Part shown: positions 8,442 to 16,879 of the stretch, one piece after another
Numbering within the stretch: the stretch's first letter is position 1
Layout: each line of letters starts with the position of its first letter
Origin: Bryobacterales bacterium
Lineage (GTDB): Bacteria; Acidobacteriota; Terriglobia; Bryobacterales; Bryobacteraceae
Direction of reading: 5' to 3'
Assembly: GCA_019261985.1 (NCBI GenBank)
Contig: JAFAQY010000027.1
Coordinates: 186,001-250,000, forward strand
Length of the DNA: 64,000 nucleotides
Position numbers and translations under genes: made by a program
The notes under the pieces: generated by a model
The model's database searches: none
The model's input: the letters and a program-made list of their open reading frames with translations, nothing else
Told to the model about the DNA's origin: nothing

Positions 8442-9334
8442 GCCTCCACCTCCTCACGGCTATGCTCGACATTGGCGACGAAAATCTCTTCGAGCGTCAT
8501 GTCCTCCACGGCCTGTACGCGGGCGCCGGAGCTCTCATACGCATTCGGAAGATCGGGAACAAATGCGTTCGCGATCGCCACGGCAAGCCGTCCGGTGCGC
8601 TTGATTCCAATGATGCCCGGCAGCGCCGGTATTTCGATTCCGGACGGGACCTCCAGGCGGAGGCGTTTCCAACGATCCAAATAGATCTCCTTGTCCATCG
8701 AATCGATGATCCGGCCCCGGTCGATGAAGGTGATCCGGTCGGAAATCTGCTCCACATCCTGCGTGTGATGCGAGGAAAACAGGATCGTTCGGTCCTCGTC
8801 CTCCATCACGGCCGTCAATTCGCGCAGGATCTCGTGGCGCGCTACGGGGTCGAGTCCCGTCGTCGGCTCGTCCAACACCAGCAGCTTCGGGCGCCGCGCC
8901 AAAACCAGCAGCAGCGCAGCCTTGACGCGCTGCCCGTGCGAGAGGCCTTTAATCTTCTGCTCGGCTCGTACGCCGAAGCGCTTCAGCAATACCTGGGCAT
9001 ATGCGGTATCCCACGTTGGATAAATCGACTGTATGAAGCTCATGTGCCAGCCCAAGGTCATGCCATCGTAGAGCCGCATATCTTCCGAGGCGAATCCGAT
9101 GTCCCACTTCGCGGCCACTTGCTCGGCGGGCATGCGACGGCCAAGCACCTGCACATCGCCGCAGTCCTGATGGACCAGACCCATCAGGATGCGAATCGTT
9201 GTGGACTTCCCGGCTCCATTGGGCCCGATCAGACCCATGATGGTTCCCCGGGGTATTTTCAAGCAAATCTTTTCCAGCTGGAAGAAGCGATACTTTTTCC
9301 CGACGCCATCCAACTTCACGGCGAGATCCGTCAT
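8438..9334 (-). CDS. ABC transporter ATP-binding protein
   Basis: A 298-residue ABC ATPase powering the adjacent ABC-2 permease. Visible motifs are Walker A GPNGAGKSTT, a signature replaced by the variant GLSHGQRVKAALL (SHGQR rather than SGGQ), Walker B PKLLVLDEPTTGLDP and the switch region FSSHHTQDVEQ. The C-terminal 80 residues form the accessory domain seen in drug-exporter type ATPases. It overlaps the repressor gene upstream and the permease gene downstream by 4 bases each, giving a three-gene operon. The SHGQR signature is common in YtrB-like ATPases. Confidence 0.9.
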   Translation of the reverse strand: MTDLAVKLDGVGKKYRFFQLEKICLKIPRGTIMGLIGPNGAGKSTTIRILMGLVHQDCGDVQVLGRRMPAEQVAAKWDIGFASEDMRLYDGMTLGWHMSFIQSIYPTWDTAYAQVLLKRFGVRAEQKIKGLSHGQRVKAALLLVLARRPKLLVLDEPTTGLDPVARHEILRELTAVMEDEDRTILFSSHHTQDVEQISDRITFIDRGRIIDSMDKEIYLDRWKRLRLEVPSGIEIPALPGIIGIKRTGRLAVAIANAFVPDLPNAYESSGARVQAVEDMTLEEIFVANVEHSREEVEA

Positions 9335-9732
9335 ACGAATTCCTCCTCACTTCGGGCCAGCCGGTCCTGCGCCGCGCGCAGCCGTTTTTCGAGATCCTCC
9401 GGACCTAGCCCCATCAGCGTGCCGAGCCGCGCCGCCTGCGCCAGATGCTGATCCAGTTCCTGTTCCCGTATCTTTGTCCCCAGACCCGCGTTCGAACCCA
9501 CGTGCGAGCCTTTGCCCTGATGCGTCACAATGACGCCTTCGCGCTCCAACTCCAGATAGGCTCGCTTCACGGTGATAACGCTGACTCCTGCATCCGCGGC
9601 AAGCTGGCGAATCGAGGGAATGCCCTGGCCTTCGGTCCAGTCACCTACGGCAATGCGCTGTTTGATCTGTTCCATGATCTGGAGATAGATCGGCCTCTTG
9701 TCGGTTTGAGCGATGAAAAAGCCGTCTTTCAT
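9331..9732 (-). CDS. GntR-family transcriptional regulator, YtrA subfamily
   Basis: A 133-residue regulator with an N-terminal winged helix (PIYLQIMEQIKQRIAVGDW, then PSIRQLAADAGVSVITVKRA) and a short C-terminal dimerisation tail, as in the YtrA group that lacks a full effector domain. It very probably represses its own operon with the ABC exporter downstream. An in-frame GTG at 9756 would add MYTEYTEY, but those codons are encoded by the repeated palindrome that looks like the operator, so ATG at 9732 is preferred. No strong ribosome binding site separates the two choices. The inducer is unknown. Confidence 0.82.
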   Translation of the reverse strand: MKDGFFIAQTDKRPIYLQIMEQIKQRIAVGDWTEGQGIPSIRQLAADAGVSVITVKRAYLELEREGVIVTHQGKGSHVGSNAGLGTKIREQELDQHLAQAARLGTLMGLGPEDLEKRLRAAQDRLARSEEEFV

Positions 9733-9756
9733 ATACTCGGTATACTCAGTATACAC
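9730..9756. promoter_or_regulatory. Probable GntR/YtrA operator, perfect GTATACT-N-AGTATAC palindrome
   Basis: Positions 9740-9754 are a perfect 15-base palindrome (GTATACT, C, AGTATAC). A third GTATA-like half site follows at 9731-9736, abutting the regulator start codon. Location and symmetry fit autoregulation by the adjacent GntR protein. Confidence 0.65.
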
Positions 9757-9824
9757 AGCAGTAAGAGTCTGTCAATAACTATTTGCGCCAGAACCACAAA
9801 CCTTAGGTAGAATAACCATTTAAA

Positions 9825-10340
9825 GTGTCAAAGCGTTTCTGGCTCACTGCTATTCTTATTCCGCTGCTCGCGTACGCCCGCGAGCCGCGGCCCGTTTCCC
9901 AGGTACCCATCCCTCTGGCAGACGGCACGAAAATCAATTTGCGGCAATATCAAGGCAAGGTCGTCGTCCTGGCTATTTTTTCGACGACGTGCCCCGACTG
10001 CATCGAAAATCTGCAAATGCTGAACCGGGTGCAGAAGGATCTGGGTCCGCAAGGGTTCCAGGCCATCGGCGCAGCCGGCGACAACGACGCGCAGTACCAG
10101 GTGGGAGGGTTCGTCCAGCGCTATAGGATCGGGTTTCCCGTCGGCTTTCTTACCAAGGACCAGATGATCGCGATCGGGGACATTGAGAAGGACCGCCGGC
10201 CCGTTGCGCCAATCTTCTTGTTCATCGATAAGAAGAGCGTGGTTCGGAATCAATTTTACGGGGATAGTCCGATTTTCAAACAGGCTGAAAAGGCGACGCG
10301 CACTCTCGTTCAAAACCTGCTCCGGGAGCCTGCGAAGTAG
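9825..10340 (+). CDS. TlpA/AhpC-TSA-like exported thioredoxin-fold protein
   Basis: A 171-residue redoxin, start GTG at 9825. Residues 1-18 form a signal peptide (FWLTAILIPLLAYA). The thioredoxin fold follows, with KVVVLAIFSTTCPDC placing the redox pair at C56 and C59 (CPDC instead of the usual WCxxC), a central AAGDNDAQYQVGGF segment and the cis-proline region RPVAPIFLFIDKK. Such proteins reduce or isomerise disulfides or apocytochromes outside the cytoplasm. It is divergent from the GntR operon and upstream of miaB, with no obvious partner. Exact substrate unknown. Confidence 0.8.
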   Translation: MSKRFWLTAILIPLLAYAREPRPVSQVPIPLADGTKINLRQYQGKVVVLAIFSTTCPDCIENLQMLNRVQKDLGPQGFQAIGAAGDNDAQYQVGGFVQRYRIGFPVGFLTKDQMIAIGDIEKDRRPVAPIFLFIDKKSVVRNQFYGDSPIFKQAEKATRTLVQNLLREPAK

Positions 10341-10369
10341 CTCTCCAGTCAAAGCGCGTGTTGCCATAA

Positions 10370-10420
10370 CCCGTCCAGCGCGATTACACAATCGCGCGCA
10401 GGTTGGCAACCTGCCCCACC
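10370..10420. repeat. GTGGGGCAGG-family dispersed palindromic repeat (partial copy)
   Basis: Contains CAGCGCGATTACACAATCGC and CAGGTTGGCAACCTGCCCCA, modules shared with the copies at 16880, 36086 and 63134. The copy sits between the thioredoxin-like gene and miaB and lacks the left GTGGGGCAGG end. Confidence 0.65.
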
Positions 10421-10446
10421 AGAGCCCCGCGCTAGAATAAAGGCAC

Positions 10447-11760
10447 GTGAAGACGTTTTATATCGAGACCTTCGGGTGTCAGATGAATGCGCACGACTCC
10501 GAGAAGGTGGTCGGGACGTTGCTGAATCAAGGCTATACGCAGGTCGCAACGCCCGAGGAAGCGGAGCTTGTTTTTTACAACACGTGCAGCATTCGCGACA
10601 AAGCTGAACAGAAAGTTTTCTCACGTCTTCAGCAATTCAAGAAGGAGAACGGCAAAGGCAAAACGTTCGCTGTGCTGGGATGCGTCGCGCAGCAGGAAGG
10701 CGAGCGCATTTTCGAGAAAGCTCCGCATGTGAGCCTCGTTTGCGGGTCGGCGAGTTATACCAAGCTGCCGCAATTGCTGGTGCAGCTTGAAACGGGCAAT
10801 CGCCGCGTCACCGGGCTGAGCTTGGATACCGAAGATACGTTCGAAACGCCGCTCACCCGCCGCGACAATCCGCATCGCGCTTACATCACAATCATCGAAG
10901 GCTGCGACAAATCCTGCGCCTACTGCGTAGTACCCTTTACGCGCGGACCGGAACGCAGCCGGACCAGCGCTTCCGTCATGCAGGAAGCCGCTGAAATTGC
11001 GCGCGCCGGCTATACGGAAATACAGCTTCTCGGACAAAACGTCAACAGCTACCGCGACCCCTCGCCCGCCGCGTGGGATTTCGCTACTCTGCTCGATCGA
11101 GTCGGACGCGTGCCCGGGATTCGTCGCGTACGATTTACCACTTCGCACCCGCGCGATTTCGTTCGCGAGATCGTTGACGCAATCGACGCCAATCCGGCGT
11201 TGTGCAATCACGTGCACCTCCCCGTGCAATCCGGTTCCTCTCGCGTCCTCGCCGGCATGCAGCGGCTTTACACTCGCGAGCAATATCTAAGCCGAATTGA
11301 ATGGATGAAGGCGGCGCGCCGTCCCATTGCGATTTCGACCGATATTATCGTAGGATTCCCCGGCGAAACCGAGGCCGATTTCGAACAGACGCTCGCGTTA
11401 CTCGATGGCGTCGGCTACGATTCGGTGTTCAGTTTTAAGTACTCTCGCCGGCCGAACACGCCCGCCCTCGAATTAGGCGATCAGATTCTGGAGGAAGAAA
11501 AAGGCCGGCGGCTGACCATCCTTCAGGAAAGGCAGCGTCAGATTCAGATCCGGCAGAACGCGGCATACGTTGGCCGGCTTGAGGAATGCCTTGTGGAGGG
11601 CTTTAATAGAGCCACGGGCCAGTGGATTGGGCGCACTTCGCAGAACAAGACACTCAACTTCCTCCGGGCCGGCGGCGAAAGCGATCTGGAGGGCCGGTAC
11701 GTGGAAGTGCGTGTGACACGTGCCGGTCCCAACTCCCTTGCCGGGGAATATGTGAACTGA
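10447..11760 (+). CDS. miaB: tRNA-2-methylthio-N6-dimethylallyladenosine synthase MiaB
   Basis: Radical-SAM methylthiotransferase that adds a methylthio group to isopentenyl-A37 of tRNAs reading UNN codons. The 437 residues match the family length. The N-terminal cluster ligands are C11 (FGCQMN), C47 (NTCSIRD) and C79 (GCVAQQEG). The radical SAM motif is C153-x3-C157-x2-C160 (GCDKSCAYCVVP). The C-terminal third carries STDIIVGFPGETEADF and a TRAM-like end. The start is GTG at 10447, soon after a TAGAAT box, so the leader is very short. It is followed 13 bases later by a bifunctional nuclease gene, probably co-transcribed. Confidence 0.95.
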   Translation: MKTFYIETFGCQMNAHDSEKVVGTLLNQGYTQVATPEEAELVFYNTCSIRDKAEQKVFSRLQQFKKENGKGKTFAVLGCVAQQEGERIFEKAPHVSLVCGSASYTKLPQLLVQLETGNRRVTGLSLDTEDTFETPLTRRDNPHRAYITIIEGCDKSCAYCVVPFTRGPERSRTSASVMQEAAEIARAGYTEIQLLGQNVNSYRDPSPAAWDFATLLDRVGRVPGIRRVRFTTSHPRDFVREIVDAIDANPALCNHVHLPVQSGSSRVLAGMQRLYTREQYLSRIEWMKAARRPIAISTDIIVGFPGETEADFEQTLALLDGVGYDSVFSFKYSRRPNTPALELGDQILEEEKGRRLTILQERQRQIQIRQNAAYVGRLEECLVEGFNRATGQWIGRTSQNKTLNFLRAGGESDLEGRYVEVRVTRAGPNSLAGEYVN

Positions 11761-11773
11761 GAAAGAGGCGGTC

Positions 11774-12259
11774 ATGGAAGTAGAAATGAAAATCCGCGGG
11801 TTAATGATGGACCCGGTAACAAATAATCCGATCGTAGTTTTGAAAGATGTTAACGGAACCGCCATTCTTCCCATCTGGGTCGGCATTTATGAAGCCAACG
11901 CCATCGCTCTGGAGATCGAAAAGGTGGCAACACCGCGCCCGATGACCCACGATTTGATTCGGAATCTTCTGTTTGGCCTCGAGACCGGAGTGAAAAAGGT
12001 AGTGGTCAGCGAGCTAAAGGACGACACCTTTTACGCGGTCATTTGGCTCGAGAGAAACGGCCAAGCCATCAGCGTAGATTCGCGCCCCAGCGACGCGCTC
12101 GCAATCGCCTTGCGCCTGGACTGCCCCATTTACGTGGAGGAAGCCGTACTGAAAACCTCCAAAGACGCGACCGCGATGGCCGAGGCCGGCAATAATCAAG
12201 AGCTGAAGAAATGGCTGGAGAACTTGAGCGACGAGGATCTCGGCCGCTATAAGATGTAA
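11774..12259 (+). CDS. Bifunctional nuclease family protein (DUF151)
   Basis: A 161-residue cytoplasmic protein of the bifunctional nuclease (BFN/DUF151) family. Characteristic segments are MKIRGLMMDPVTNNPIVVLKD, LPIWVGIYEANAIALEIE, RPMTHDLIRNLL and SRPSDALAIALRLDCPIYVEE. Members have been reported to cleave RNA and DNA without base specificity and occur widely as a stand-alone domain. The short acidic tail (NLSDEDLGRYKM) resembles the UVR-like end often found in bacterial members. It follows miaB closely, an arrangement suggesting shared transcription. The role in this organism is not known. Confidence 0.88.
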   Translation: MEVEMKIRGLMMDPVTNNPIVVLKDVNGTAILPIWVGIYEANAIALEIEKVATPRPMTHDLIRNLLFGLETGVKKVVVSELKDDTFYAVIWLERNGQAISVDSRPSDALAIALRLDCPIYVEEAVLKTSKDATAMAEAGNNQELKKWLENLSDEDLGRYKM

Positions 12260-12266
12260 ACAGCCC

Positions 12267-12320
12267 CGTGGGGCAGGCTGTCAGCCCGGCTGTCAGCCTG
12301 CGGCGGGCTTTAGCCCGCCT
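12267..12320. repeat. GTGGGGCAGG-family dispersed repeat (diverged copy)
   Basis: Begins GTGGGGCAGGCTGTCAGCC and ends CGGCGGGCTTTAGCCCGCC, giving two nested stem-loops after the nuclease gene. It shares its left end with the copies at 16880 and 36086. The stem followed by A/T-poor sequence is not a convincing terminator. Confidence 0.6.
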
Positions 12321-12472
12321 TGAGCGGCCACGGAAATCCCAATCCCCGATACTTTACTCTTGATCACGGCGTCCCAGAGCATGGCAGGATTACGGTACTT
12401 AGGTAACGGTCTCTGGATCGCACCACGGGTATCTGTAACAAACACCCTGTACAATCGTCCGAGGAGGTTTAC

Positions 12473-12988
12473 ATGAGCATTGCTCAATCCCTGATCCCTG
12501 AGTTTGATTACGAGATGGCGAACACGCGAAGGACGCTGGAGCGGCTTCCCCAAGACAAGCTGGAGTTCAAGCCCGATCCCAAATCCATGCCGCTCGGACG
12601 TCTGGCCGGCCACATCGCCGAAATGGTGAACTGGGGCGCGATCGTCGTACAAACAGATTCGCTTAATCTTGATGGCGGAAATTTCCAACCGTTCTCGCCT
12701 ACTACCCGTCAGCAGCTCCTCGCGGAATTCGATAAAAACGTAGCAGCGGCTCGAGGCGAACTCGAAAAAGCCGGCGACTCTCAGATGATGCAGAACTGGT
12801 CGCTGATCTTCCAAGGCAAACCTGTGATCAGCATGCCCCGCGTAGCCGTTGTTCGCAGCATGGTTTTGAACCACATTATCCATCACAGAGCGCAGCTGAC
12901 GGTGTATTACCGCATGAATGGTGTCCCGGTTCCAGCGTTGTACGGTCCCTCCGCCGATGAAGGAATGCCTGCCGCCGCGGGCAGCTAA
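12473..12988 (+). CDS. DinB-like metal-binding four-helix protein
   Basis: A 171-residue DinB/YfiT-type four-helix bundle. The metal-binding pattern is visible as one histidine in the second helix (GRLAGHIAEMVNWG) and the HxxxH pair in the third (VLNHIIHHRAQL). It lacks any fused domain, unlike EgtB 1.5 kb downstream, which also starts with a DinB fold. ATG at 12473 follows GAGGAGG by six bases, a strong ribosome binding site. Stand-alone members are thiol-dependent transferases or of unknown function, so a detoxification role is possible but unproven. Confidence 0.85.
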   Translation: MSIAQSLIPEFDYEMANTRRTLERLPQDKLEFKPDPKSMPLGRLAGHIAEMVNWGAIVVQTDSLNLDGGNFQPFSPTTRQQLLAEFDKNVAAARGELEKAGDSQMMQNWSLIFQGKPVISMPRVAVVRSMVLNHIIHHRAQLTVYYRMNGVPVPALYGPSADEGMPAAAGS

Positions 12989-13141
12989 ACATCGCTTGCC
13001 AAAGGCTGAAGCCTTTCACAGGCGAACAGCATCCATTAAAAGCACCTGCGATGCTTGTGAAGTGGAGCGGCGCCGGCTGCTCCATTTCGTGCTTATGATC
13101 GCGCACAGGCGACCTCCGTTGTGCGCGACGTGGAATAAGGA

Positions 13142-14515
13142 ATGCGCCGCTTCGATGCCATCATCATAGGGACTGGCCAAGCGGGCCCTCCCCTGGCTGC
13201 ACGCCTCACCAAAGCAGGAATGAGCGTGGCGATCGTCGAGCGCGGGCGCTTCGGCGGCACCTGCGTCAACACCGGGTGCATCCCCACCAAGACCATGGTC
13301 GCAAGCGCTTATGCGGCGCACGTGGCCCGGCGCGCCGCCGAATATGGAGTTCAAATCTCCGGGCGGGTCGCGGTGGACATGAAACAGGTGAAGGCGCGCA
13401 AGGATCAAATAGCGGGGAAGTCCAATTCAGCAGTTGAGAACTGGCTCAAAACCATGCCGAGCGCGACCGTGTATGAAGGGCACGGCCGTTTCGAGTCTCC
13501 GCATGAAGTCAGCGTTGGAACGGAGCGCCTCACGTCCGGCCGCATTTTCATTAATGTGGGCGGGCGCGCCATCATCCCCTATATTCCCGGCTTGACCGAC
13601 ATCCCCTACCTGACTAACAGTTCTATGATGCACGTTGACTTCCTGCCCCGCCACTTGCTGATTCTCGGCGGCAGTTATATCGGCCTTGAGTTCGGCCAGA
13701 TGTTCCGCCGCTTCGGCAGCGAAGTCACCATTATTGAGATGGGTCCGCGCCTCATCGGCCGCGAAGACGAGGACGTGTCAGCGGCGATTCACGACATTCT
13801 CGATGCCGAAGGCATCGACGTTCGCCTCAACACGAAATGCACGCGATTCGCCAAGCAGGGGCAAGATGTTGTGGCGAGCCTCGAATGCAACGGTCAAGTA
13901 TCGGAAATTACCGGCTCTCACCTGTTGCTGGCCACAGGGCGCCGGCCCAACGCCGACGATTTAGCCTTGGATAGAGCGGGGGTGAAGAGCGATTCGCGCG
14001 GCAATATCGAAGTCGACGATCAGCTCCGGACAAACGTGCCCGGAATTTGGGCGCTCGGCGATTGCAACGGCAAAGGCGGATTCACACATACTTCCTACAA
14101 CGATTTCGAGATCGTCGCCGCAAATCTTCTCGACAATGATCCCCGCCGCGTGAGCGATCGCATACTCGCCTACAACCTGTACATCGATCCGCCGCTCGGC
14201 CGCGCCGGTATGACGGAGGCGCAAGCGCGCAAATCTGGAAGACCTGTCCTGATCGGAACGCGTCCGATGACGAAGGTCGGGCGAGCAGTGGAAAAAGGGG
14301 AATCGCTCGGATTCATGAAGGTGCTGGTCGACGCCGATTCAAAGGAGATCGTCGGCGCCGCGCTGCTCGGGACTGGTTGCGATGAGGTCATTCATTCCAT
14401 CCTTGATGTCATGTATGCGAAAAAGCCATACACGGTAATACGGCGCGCGATGCATATTCACCCCACCGTGTCCGAATTGATTCCGACGATGCTAGGTGAA
14501 CTCAAACCACTCTGA
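13142..14515 (+). CDS. Pyridine nucleotide-disulfide oxidoreductase, mercuric-reductase/lipoamide-dehydrogenase type
   Basis: A 457-residue FAD enzyme. The N-terminal FAD Rossmann motif (DAIIIGTGQAGPPLAARL) is followed by the redox-active pair in GGTCVNTGCIPTKTMV, an NAD(P) Rossmann motif (LLILGGSYIGLEFGQMFRR), the second FAD motif (IWALGDCNGKG) and the C-terminal dimer interface with HIHPTVSEL, which supplies the catalytic His-Glu pair. The mercury-binding N-terminal domain and C-terminal vicinal cysteines of true MerA are absent. It reduces an unidentified disulfide or related acceptor. egtB starts 13 bases downstream, so an ergothioneine-related disulfide is an attractive, untested substrate. 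Confidence 0.87.
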   Translation: MRRFDAIIIGTGQAGPPLAARLTKAGMSVAIVERGRFGGTCVNTGCIPTKTMVASAYAAHVARRAAEYGVQISGRVAVDMKQVKARKDQIAGKSNSAVENWLKTMPSATVYEGHGRFESPHEVSVGTERLTSGRIFINVGGRAIIPYIPGLTDIPYLTNSSMMHVDFLPRHLLILGGSYIGLEFGQMFRRFGSEVTIIEMGPRLIGREDEDVSAAIHDILDAEGIDVRLNTKCTRFAKQGQDVVASLECNGQVSEITGSHLLLATGRRPNADDLALDRAGVKSDSRGNIEVDDQLRTNVPGIWALGDCNGKGGFTHTSYNDFEIVAANLLDNDPRRVSDRILAYNLYIDPPLGRAGMTEAQARKSGRPVLIGTRPMTKVGRAVEKGESLGFMKVLVDADSKEIVGAALLGTGCDEVIHSILDVMYAKKPYTVIRRAMHIHPTVSELIPTMLGELKPL

Positions 14516-14528
14516 AGGGACAAACAAA

Positions 14529-15809
14529 ATGTCCTCAAACCTGATACAGCGAATGTCCGCCGCGCGAGAGCAATCGGACAAGTTGTTCAAGCTTATCCGG
14601 CGCGACGCGCGGTACGAGCGGCCCATTCCAGAAAGGCACCGGATTATTTTCTATCTCGGGCATCTGGAGGCATTCGATTGGAACATCCTGCAGCCGCGCC
14701 TGGCAGGCACAAAAATCTTCGATCCGGAATTCGACCGGCTGTTTGCATTCGGAATCGATCCTGTGGATGGGGGCTTGCCATCGGACCGGCGGACGGATTG
14801 GCCCTCCGAAAAACAGGTGCAACGCTACAACACACGAGTGAGAGCCGCGCTGGATGAGGCGATTCAATCAGGGGAGTGGTCGGGCGACGAGCCTGGTTCG
14901 CAACTTTTGAACGTGGCAATCGAGCACCGGCTGATGCACCTGGAAACGCTCTCGTACATGCTGCATCAGTTGGGAATCGATCAAAAATTGCGTGCGGGTC
15001 GGACCGCCGCGCCATCGGCGGCCGGGTTCGAGCCGGCGATGGTCGAGATCCCCGCCGGGCGAGCCACGCTCGGCGCCAACGCCGGCGAGTTCGGATGGGA
15101 CAACGAGTTTGAAGCGCAGAGCGCCTTTGTAAATGCGTTCACGGTTGACCGCTTTAAAGTGAGCAACGGCCAATTCCTGGAGTTCCTCCGCGCGGGCGGA
15201 TATCGCGATCGCGCATTGTGGACCGATGAAGGCTGGAATTGGAAAGAGCATCACGGTATTGAAAACCCCATCTTCTGGAGAGCAAATCACGATGCGTATC
15301 TGCTGCGCACGATGTTCGACGAAATTCCGTTGCCCCTTGAGTGGCCGGTGTATGTAAGTCACGCGGAGGCGAGCGCGTATGCTGCCTGGGCGGGAAAGCG
15401 ACTGCCCACGGAAGCCGAGTGGCACCGGGCTGCTTACGGGACTCTCGATGGCGAAGAGCGCCCCTTTCCGTGGGGCAACGAAGCTCCCACGGCGGCGCGC
15501 GGCTACTTCGATCTGCGGAGTTGGGATCCGGCTCCGGTCAATGCATTCCCCTGCGCCCGCAGCGCCTTCGGAGTCGAAGGCATGTTGGCGAACGGGTGGG
15601 AGTGGACTTGCAGCCTGTTTGAGCCGCTCCCCGGCTTCCGACCTTTTTCGTTTTATCCGGGATATTCAGCAAATTTTTTTGACGGAAAGCACTACGTGAT
15701 GAAGGGTGGCTCCCCACGCACCGAAAAATGCATGCTCCGGCGCAGCTTTCGAAATTGGTTCCAGCCGCACTATCAATACGTCTATGCGGGGTTCCGATGT
15801 GTGAAGTAG
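14529..15809 (+). CDS. egtB: Ergothioneine biosynthesis sulfoxide synthase EgtB
   Basis: Iron-dependent enzyme joining a thiol donor to hercynine with oxygen during ergothioneine synthesis. The N-terminal DinB domain supplies the iron ligands H45 (GHLEAFDWN), H133 and H137 (EHRLMHLET). The C-terminal formylglycine-synthase-like domain is visible as FGWDNEFEAQ, VSNGQFLEFLRAGGY, LPTEAEWHRAAYGT, NGWEWT and YVYAGFRCVK. ATG at 14529 is chosen because GAAGGG lies 11 bases upstream; an in-frame start at 14496 would overlap the preceding gene. No egtA or egtC is seen nearby, which fits the cysteine-using type of EgtB described from the acidobacterium Chloracidobacterium, though donor use cannot be read from sequence. 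Confidence 0.93.
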   Translation: MSSNLIQRMSAAREQSDKLFKLIRRDARYERPIPERHRIIFYLGHLEAFDWNILQPRLAGTKIFDPEFDRLFAFGIDPVDGGLPSDRRTDWPSEKQVQRYNTRVRAALDEAIQSGEWSGDEPGSQLLNVAIEHRLMHLETLSYMLHQLGIDQKLRAGRTAAPSAAGFEPAMVEIPAGRATLGANAGEFGWDNEFEAQSAFVNAFTVDRFKVSNGQFLEFLRAGGYRDRALWTDEGWNWKEHHGIENPIFWRANHDAYLLRTMFDEIPLPLEWPVYVSHAEASAYAAWAGKRLPTEAEWHRAAYGTLDGEERPFPWGNEAPTAARGYFDLRSWDPAPVNAFPCARSAFGVEGMLANGWEWTCSLFEPLPGFRPFSFYPGYSANFFDGKHYVMKGGSPRTEKCMLRRSFRNWFQPHYQYVYAGFRCVK

Positions 15810-15890
15810 GGCATGCTTTAGCTTGCCCAACTATAAGGACAAGCTAAAGCTTGTCCTACCCAAAGGACAAGCTAAAGCTTGTCCTACCCA
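15808..15890. repeat. Tandem copies of a 20-base palindrome between egtB and egtD
   Basis: GGACAAGCTAAAGCTTGTCC occurs at 15837-15856 and again at 15865-15884, each followed by TACCC. A diverged unit (GCATGCTTTAGCTTGCCC) precedes them. A related copy is at 7749. Each unit is a near-perfect hairpin, so the egtB-egtD messenger may carry two or three stem-loops. Confidence 0.8.
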
Positions 15891-15902
15891 GGAGAGTGAA
15901 AC

Positions 15903-16874
15903 ATGCTTGCTAGCGCCATCCTTACTGATGCCGTAGCCGATTTCGCCGCCGACGTGCGCGCCGGACTCACCAAACCCGGCCAGAAAGAACTCCCATCGAA
16001 GTATCTCTACGACACGCTCGGGTCGAAGCTCTTCGAAGTCATCAGCGAGCTTCCTGAATACGGCCTGACCCGCGCGGACGAACGGCTGCTCCGGGCGCAT
16101 GCCCAGGAAATCGTGCACCGGATCGCGGGGGACATCGTTGTATGTGAACTCGGAAGCGGAAGCGGCAGGAAAACGCGCTGGATTCTAGAGGCATTGTCCG
16201 GTCGCCGCCACCACACCGTTTATTTTCCGATCGAAATTTCTTCGTCCGCGCTCGACGTCTGCCGCCGCGAGCTTGCGGATATTGAATCCGTAGGCATCGT
16301 TGGGCTCGAGCGCGAATACCTCGACGGCTTGCTGGAAGTGGCTGCCCAGCGACGCAATCGCCAGCGCATCTTCGTGCTTTTCCTCGGAAGCACCATCGGC
16401 AATTTCAGCCATCCCGCCGACGTGAATTTCCTGCGTGAAATTCGCCGGATTTTAGATCCCGGCGATGCTCTGCTATTAGGCACCGATCTGGAAAAATCGA
16501 TACCCGATCTGATCGATGCCTATGACGATGCTCTCGGCATCACGGCGGCATTCAACAAAAATCTTCTGGTGCGTATCAACCGCGAGCTCGATGCCGATTT
16601 CGAGCTGGACCGTTTCGAGCACGTCGCCCGGTTCAATCCGGAAACGCGCGGCGTTGAAATGCATTTGAGGTCCACTCAATCGCAGACGGTGACGATCTGT
16701 AAAGCCGAGTTCTCGGTCCGCTTTCAAAAAGGCGAGACGATTTGGACGGAAAACAGCCATAAATATTCGTTACCGGAAGTTTCGCAACTCGTGGAAACCT
16801 CCGGCTTCGCCTGCACCGCTCAGTGGATCGACCAGGAGTGGCCCTTCGCCGAAAGCCTGTTGACCGCGTTATGA
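15903..16874 (+). CDS. egtD: L-histidine N-alpha-methyltransferase EgtD
   Basis: SAM-dependent enzyme that trimethylates the amino group of histidine to give hercynine, the first ergothioneine intermediate. The 323-residue length is typical. Diagnostic segments are PSKYLYDTLGSKLFEVISEL, EYGLTRADERLL, the SAM-binding VCELGSGSGRKTRWIL, FLGSTIGNF and LLLGTDLEK. ATG at 15903 follows AGGAGAG. It is separated from egtB by 93 bases of palindromic repeats and is followed by an OpuC-like ABC importer, so a combined synthesis and transport unit is likely. Confidence 0.95.
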   Translation: MLASAILTDAVADFAADVRAGLTKPGQKELPSKYLYDTLGSKLFEVISELPEYGLTRADERLLRAHAQEIVHRIAGDIVVCELGSGSGRKTRWILEALSGRRHHTVYFPIEISSSALDVCRRELADIESVGIVGLEREYLDGLLEVAAQRRNRQRIFVLFLGSTIGNFSHPADVNFLREIRRILDPGDALLLGTDLEKSIPDLIDAYDDALGITAAFNKNLLVRINRELDADFELDRFEHVARFNPETRGVEMHLRSTQSQTVTICKAEFSVRFQKGETIWTENSHKYSLPEVSQLVETSGFACTAQWIDQEWPFAESLLTAL

Positions 16875-16879
16875 GACTT

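Noticed and set aside
13142-14515. True mercuric reductase
   Set aside because: Lacks the N-terminal heavy-metal domain and the C-terminal cysteine pair; no mer genes nearby.
15837-15889. Tandem repeat units that could be mistaken for a small CRISPR array
   Set aside because: Only two full units with spacers of a few bases and strong internal palindromes; no cas genes in the window.
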